From contig NW_026251808.1 of assembly GCF_025024155.1 (NCBI RefSeq), positions 47,113 through 111,112 of the forward strand: a stretch of 64,000 nucleotides of DNA, written 5' to 3'. The position numbers were made by a program, and so were the translations under genes. How positions within the stretch are numbered: the first letter of the stretch is position 1; each line of letters starts with the position of its first letter. Source of the DNA: Gamsiella multidivaricata (taxonomy: Eukaryota > Mortierellomycota > Mortierellomycetes > Mortierellales > Mortierellaceae). The notes below the pieces were generated by a model. That model was not told the origin of the DNA. It saw only the letters and a program-made list of their open reading frames with translations, and ran no database searches. Below, one piece after another: positions 58,901 through 64,000 of this stretch.

Positions 58901-60544
58901 CGACTTTGGCTGGAGTTTCAGTGGTGCAGGTGTGGCAGATGTTGCTCCTGTAGTAGAAATTGGCCGAAGAGTGACGCTTGGAATCTGCACCGAATGAATA
59001 TGCGCTTCTGACAATCTATCAGACAGTACGATAAAAAATCTGCTGTTAGAATATGGGCTGCTGGTGAACTTGCGTGTTCAAATATAACGCAAAAGATTTT
59101 GATTTGTACCTAACAATAGAAAAGTTCTCTGCGTCAAGAGCGTCCTGGACCTGCTTCGAGATGGCGACGTGACCGATAGGGACGTTGTACGACGAAATCG
59201 CCTTGACATAAATAGCCGATGAACCCACTAAGAGATCCTCAGGATCTCTCGTCTCATCATCAGTAGCCTTTTCCGCATGAGGCGGGATGACTTTGGAGAT
59301 ACGGAGTGCTGGTTGGCTAGTCAAATCTGCTTCGATCCAGCTGTCTGGATGGATCAGCACCATAAACGGTCCTTCCTCGGGAATACTCTCGATCAGCTCA
59401 TCTGAACACTCGTCCAGCGCCAAGGCACGCAAACATTGTGCCTGTGTGACCTTCTGAACATGTGTCGACAGATCTTGGTTGTCGGAAGGTTTTGCATTGC
59501 TATTGGCCTTGCGGACCATGGGTGCTACAATGACTTCGGCATTGGCGCCCAATTTCACACATGGTGCCGCAGGGTTGGTATCGACTAGATAATCCATAGA
59601 GCATATTCAGTAAGTTTGTGTGACTAACGGCTCCGCTCGTATGATATGCATGATAAATTAGCTCTATAGAGACTTACGAACGCGAAGACGGACCAACGTC
59701 CGTCCGTTGACCCACATAGTAAAGACCTGGTTTGGATACAGGATCCTAATCTGGTTCAACATCTGGTCTTCCACATATCCTGCGTGCAATTCCTAAGATG
59801 TCATTACGGCCGGTTAGAAAGTGATTCACACGCTCGATTAACAAGCGGCTCAATCATCCGATACCAAGGCAAACAGGAGGAATCGGCTGACTCTTACCAA
59901 GATCTCCCAGTCATCCTCTGAATATGGTGCAACATTCACGGAGACACCGTCCTGAACTGAATTCACAAAGTCAATGTTCACCTGGTGTAGTAAAAGAACA
60001 CGGTTTTCCTGTTAGTCCAGATTGACGGTCATGACAGTGATCAAATCGGCACATGTTCCTGAAAGAATAAAAATATTTCCACGGATTCGGGAGACACCAG
60101 CCGTGGTCGTTATTGCTACTCGGCTAATATACCTTCTGTCCGGCTCTCAAGCCCATTGCCTGTCCGAACTGCGGATCCATCTCGATCGTGTCTCCAGTGT
60201 TCCCACCCGGTCTTGGTGGTGCTGGAACTGCCGAACCTGAAGCTGTCCCTCCTGTGGAAGCTCCACCACTCCATCCTACATACGACTTTTTTTCTGTGGA
60301 TCCGTCCTGCCATGATAGCTCTAATACGACATTTTGAGAGAGCTGATCGGGGACAGAGAGGCGGAGTTAGTGTTCAGGGCAAGGCACTGTAAGCTGCAAT
60401 GCGATTGAAGACAGGCACGATCGAGGAGCAGCAAATGTGAATAATTACTTTGCCCTGGTCCAGCAGCGCGTTTGTCCAGGCGCTCGGCAGGTTTATGAGG
60501 CAATGTCGCAGGGGTAGGAAGGCGACCGTGACGGACTTGACCAT
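55987..60544 (-). CDS. PEX1: Peroxisomal biogenesis factor 1, type-II AAA ATPase
   Basis: With PEX6 it forms the hexameric motor that extracts ubiquitinated PEX5 from the peroxisome membrane. Eleven exons: 60449-60544, 60133-60342, 59898-59981, 59678-59792, 59110-59584, 58581-59015, 58264-58493, 57116-58178, 56470-57019, 56173-56372, 55987-56074; 1181 residues, all phases consistent. The N-terminal domain shows [65 protein letters not shown] and [19 protein letters not shown]1 has Walker A in [16 protein letters not shown] and Walker [14 protein letters not shown]2 has [32 protein letters not shown] and the second region of homology [20 protein letters not shown]. The C-terminus includes [20 protein letters not shown] and [14 protein letters not shown]1 Walker B reads ED rather than DE, a normal trait for the weaker D1. 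D2 looks catalytically complete. Confidence 0.95.
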
Positions 60545-61121
60545 TGTTCAGGCTGGCGAGTAATGAGAGAGGAGCAAGAAGAGTCAAGGTGCGTAGTTCG
60601 GGTCGTGAGGTGTGAAGCGAAATGAAGAATGAATATGCGTGATGAGGGTTTGTTGGTTTTCTGGATCGAAGCGGAATGACGAGAGGTGAGGAAGAGAGGA
60701 AGGGAAGCAGAGGAATGGAGGAAGCAGACAAAACCGAAGAAGAGATGTCTTTTCTGGGTGGACGGTAAAGCGAACAAGTTCGTCTGTGGCCGGGTGGGGT
60801 GGGTGGAAAGCGTGTTGCCCGTCCGTCTCTTTCGGCCCCGGTCGATTGGAACATTTATTCGATTTGGCCGCTCTGTGGGGTGAGTGGGCCAAAGTCAGAT
60901 CGACGGGTCAAAACTTTACTTCGCGCGGGGAAAGCACATGAAATTCGCTTTCAAAGTAAATGCATGGAGATGTGGTCTACTCATACCCATCTCAAGCCGA
61001 ACTCGTCTCCCAACAGGCCGCTATCATCAGATATTTGTTCTCTCTCTTTCTTGTTCATTGATACTACTTTACATGGTACAAGGTGCTGATGCTGATGCTA
61101 TTTCAGACTCTCTCTCCTGCT
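60545..61121. other. PEX1 promoter and 3' side of STEEP1-like gene
   Basis: 0.58 kb between PEX1 start and the STEEP1-like stop, both minus strand. Pyrimidine-rich in gene orientation near PEX1. No gene seen. Confidence 0.5.
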
Positions 61122-61852
61122 TTATGACGACGACGCTGCTAAAAGCGCCCTTGCCTTCGCTGCTGCATCCTGGTTACCCGCCATTCTCGATCTCATCTCC
61201 GCGTCTTCATGTTCCATGTTCTGATCCTCTTCTTCCTGGCCCGGTAGCCCCAGTTCCCAGTCATCGTGGGGTACTCCTTGGATCTCATTCAACGCACCTT
61301 GGACAATGTAGGTGTATGGTCCCCCCTTTAGCTGAGATGTTGTCTCGTATGCGATCAATAAGTTACATCTTGGACAGTGCAAACGGTATTGTTTCTCGAA
61401 TTTGTCGCCCCTGGAAAGTTCATGTTACAATCCAAAAGTAATTATGTTAATAAGATTGTGCAGAAAAAAGGGTCATTGTACTGAATAAAGACGAACGAAC
61501 ATAGCCAGACTTGCCTCTTGATGATCTTGGTTTCTGTGGGTGTTGCGTGCAATCTATACATGCGTGTCGCGTTCTCAACGATCACAGCGTTATCAGTCTC
61601 CCGTCTAGGTAGCTGTCCTAGCTCGATATCTACAACAAGTCAATATTAAAAGCAATTGGCATGTATCTGGTTAGAGTCATCCCATCATCGCTAGTGGTCG
61701 TTTTCACTGGCTCCTTCCAGATCCTATCCTCATCGATTCCTACCGATGACAAGAATGAACTCGCTGCAAAGACAGTAGTATGAATGCAGGCCCTGCGCCT
61801 CCTCCCGATTGTCGGACGAAGAGATGATGCTGTTGCTGATGATCTTTGGCAT
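61122..61852 (-). CDS. STEEP1-like (CXorf56/UPF0428) protein
   Basis: Three exons: 61744-61852, 61515-61629 and 61122-61410; 170 residues. The protein begins MPKIISNSIISSSDNREEAQ, then LHSYYCLCSEFILVI, ELGQLPRRETDNAVIVENAT and RMYRLHATPTETKIIKR. Next come GDKFEKQYRLHCPRCNLLIA and GGPYTYIVQGALNEIQG. Paired Cys (CLC and CPRC) and the order of motifs match the STEEP1/CXorf56 family, whose human member aids STING exit from the ER; fungi lack that pathway in known form, so the fungal role is open. An acidic/Ala-rich tail ends AAAKARALLAASSS. The second intron uses a GC donor (AAGAG|GCAAGT) with a normal CTTTCCAG acceptor; the join KR-GDKFEKQYR fits the family. Confidence 0.88.
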
Positions 61853-62185
61853 GGTCGAGAGAGTTGGCTATAGCTTGTCCGCTGTTGTTTGTCCTGGCGC
61901 TGTTTAAAGCAAACCAAAGACTTTATACCTGCTCACTTGTTTCAAGGCTAAAGTATCAGCTGACCAGTCCGATCAGTCTTGAAGAAATTGGTGGCAAACG
62001 GAGGCTGTCATATATGATTCTTTTTCGGTGCAATTTAAGGCGCGCTTATGAGTACGTTAAGGGCAATATGCGCTGCCACACCTCGCCCTCGATGCCAAGC
62101 ACAATAAATTCTTATTTCCCTTGGATGTGGATTAGTCGTTGCTTTCCTTCCTATCCAACCTCGTCAGAAGAAATTCTTTCAAAAC
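61853..62185. other. Divergent promoter region, STEEP1-like / Sel1 gene
   Basis: 333 bases between divergent starts. No motif beyond general AT-rich composition. Confidence 0.45.
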
Positions 62186-63350
62186 ATGCCAAAAACTAGG
62201 CCCCAAGGGCATCCTCAGGTGTTTCGCGCTGTCCACAGAGGCAACTCATCAATGATTTCTGCTCCATTGTCAGACACAGTCAGCATTACTCCTCGCCTTG
62301 ACAGCAGTACTAGGGAGTATATCATTCTTTGGAACGACGTCTTAACGGTTTTTAAGAACGCCTTGTACATACGAAACGGAAGCACACTTGTTTCCTTTCT
62401 TACAGACAAGAACTTTGAATTGTAATTTACCATTGAACTAAGTAACGCACGCCTTCTACTGTATTTATAAGACCACACCACAACTTCATCTTATCCTCCA
62501 CTGCTAACACTTCCTACATATAATCAAAATGTAGCCGTAATCCGCTTCGAATCTGTACCTACCCAGACATTGTCCTGGATGTAGTGCTTGAAACCCAAGG
62601 GAATGACTTAGGCGCGGAGTCTTCAAGGATTATAAATCCAGCACCCTCAGCATCATCTACAATTCTGGGTAACTCACAATCTTCGCCAGTCAGAGACATG
62701 GAGCTGTATCTGAAGGCCGCCGACCAGGGAGAAGTCAGTGCCCAGTACAACGTAGGCACCATATACTATTATGGCACACATGTTCCACAGGACTATTCCA
62801 GGGCCATGGAGTGGTTTCTGGAGGCCGCCAATCAGGGACACGCCGGTGCCCAGTATAACATAGGTCGCATGTACTACTTTGCCGAAGGTGTTTCACAGGA
62901 CTATTCCAGGGCCATGGAGTGATATCTGAAGGCCGCCATCCAGGGAGAAGCCGGTGCCCAGTACAATCTAAGTACCATGTACAATTATGGCAAGGGCGTT
63001 CTCCAGGACTATTCCAAAGCCATGGAGTGGTATCTGAAGGCCGCCAACCGAGGACACGCTGATGCCCAGTTCATCCTAGGTACCATGTACAATTGTGGCA
63101 TGGGTGTTCCGCGTGACCATTCCAAAGCCAGAGAGTGGTGTCTTAAGGCTGCCGACCAGGGACATGTTGATGCCCAATACAGCCTATGAACTATGTATGA
63201 TATTGGCAAGGATGTTCCCAGGACCGTTCCGAAGCCAGGGAGTGGCATCTGAAGGTCGCCAACCGGGAAGACACCCTAGGTGCCATGTAGGATCATGTCA
63301 AAGATAGTCTCAGGACTGTTTTAAGGCGGCAATATTGGACTGCAGCGAAA
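62186..63350 (+). pseudogene. Sel1-repeat protein gene, interrupted
   Basis: Two exons can be joined: 62186-62421 and 62535 onward (donor GTAATT, acceptor ATGTAG). The N-terminal domain reads REYIILWNDVLTVFKNALYI and FEFRNPLRICTYPDIVLDVV. Sel1-like repeats of 36 residues follow: AMEWFLEAANQGHAGAQYNI, KAMEWYLKAANRGHADAQFI and others, about five units to 63189. TGA at 62920-62922 breaks the second unit where the repeat consensus has TGG (Trp), leaving 207 residues. The frame stays open to a second TGA at 63187-63189, and beyond it the repeats slip frame and erode. Sel1 proteins act as helical adaptors. A truncated product is possible, but the gene looks decayed. Confidence 0.72.
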
Positions 63351-64000
63351 TTTGGATATGCTATTCATTAACATGTTTCATAGACCTCAATGCGATTCTG
63401 AACGGTACTGTTGAGAACCTCTAGCTCACTATTAGATTTTATACAAATAAATACCCAATCGGTGTGGTGTGTATGTGATGTTTTATGTACCTGAGTATGA
63501 GTTTTGTTTATTATGCTCTCGGTAGGGGTTTTTATAGCCCCGATCTAGGGCTTGGAGTATTAGGAAGTGACCTAAATGTGAAGGTTCACTCCCAGTACGG
63601 TCCCAGTACGATCCCAATTTGGGGTCTGGACGGAACTAAAGAATGAAAACATGCAGAAAAGCTTACGACCGCAGCTTGAGCTTACGGAGAGCTAGAGCTT
63701 TCTGGATCTACGTCCATGTTGCTACCACCTCGACTTTGTTCATGCCCCTGGATGGCTGTTCAAGACATCTATAGACATAAAGTATAAGGTAATGTTATTA
63801 CTGCAACGGGCTATCACCAACAAGAAATCCAAATCATTTTTCTTCATGACTTCACGTTCCTACATTCGGTTGCTCCAGAACCTCAGAGGATTATACCTCG
63901 GTGTTATGTCCACAACTATGCACGTTTCGAGAAGGATCTGATGACTCTATGGATTTCTATGAGATTCTAAAGTCTCATGTCCATGTGAGTTATTTTTTGC
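63351..64000. other. Right-edge region, nothing recognised
   Basis: 0.65 kb. It has a short tandem CCCAGTACGGT / CCCAGTACGAT pair near 63590-63615 and no open frame of interest. A gene may begin beyond the edge. Confidence 0.4.

Noticed and set aside
1..64000. tRNA genes, CRISPR arrays, bacterial operons, secondary-metabolite cluster
   Set aside because: No cloverleaf with an A/B box was found by eye, no spaced repeats, and no polyketide, peptide or terpene synthase genes are present.

Overview
The window is nuclear DNA from a fungus. Its protein-coding genes carry many short spliceosomal introns (about 60-120 nt, with GTRNGT donors and CTAAY-type branch sites). The gene content is fungal: velvet regulator, O-mannosyltransferase, chitin deacetylase, CSC1 channel and PEX1. 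PolyQ/polySer tracts, Sel1-repeat genes, a decayed Mutator-like transposase and a TKL-type kinase with a C1-like finger make an early-diverging lineage likely. I infer Mucoromycota, probably Mortierellomycotina; this is not proven from the window alone.

Layout. 1-5578 (+) holds the 3' part of a very large fungal-specific transcription factor. A tentative 200-aa gene (5575-6250, -) meets it stop-to-stop, followed by a membrane-anchored class-3 aldehyde dehydrogenase (6397-8582, -). 9101-14259 (-) is a seven-exon velvet-domain regulator with a 1.2-kb GC-AG intron. After a 2.8-kb region with no recognised gene come a PMT4-type protein O-mannosyltransferase (17031-20141, +), an aspartyl aminopeptidase with a possible mitochondrial presequence exon (20436-23050, +) and the 60S maturation factor REI1 (23339-24987, -). 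A defective 3' fragment of 28S rRNA lies at 25257-25771. Next are a small SigF-like NTF2 protein (27549-28285, -), a secreted S1 serine protease (30181-31237, -), a TKL kinase (32496-36116, +), a CSC1/TMEM63-type channel (36242-39651, -) and a GPI-type chitin deacetylase (42006-43529, -).

43.5-53.6 kb is an accessory island: a broken Mutator-like transposase with a SWIM finger, two damaged genes with PD-(D/E)XK-like cores, and an orphan ORF pair. In one nuclease-like gene the splicing frames are intact, and three stop codons can each be explained by a single C-to-T change.

The right end is housekeeping again: a Cys-rich protein with metallothionein-like CxC ends (55030-55533, +), PEX1 (55987-60544, -, 12... 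eleven coding exons, 1181 aa) and a STEEP1-like protein (61122-61852, -) with a second GC-AG intron. A Sel1-repeat gene interrupted by stops (62186 to about 63350, +) closes the window.

Exon joins were derived by hand by requiring splice consensus, unbroken phase and family similarity. For the velvet, PMT4, aminopeptidase, REI1, ALDH, CSC1, kinase, protease, deacetylase, PEX1 and STEEP1 models the summed exon lengths are exact multiples of three, which supports the models as a whole. The genes do not form an operon or cluster. Links are loose functional ones: cell wall and secretory pathway (PMT4, chitin deacetylase), peroxisome (PEX1) and ribosome assembly (REI1).
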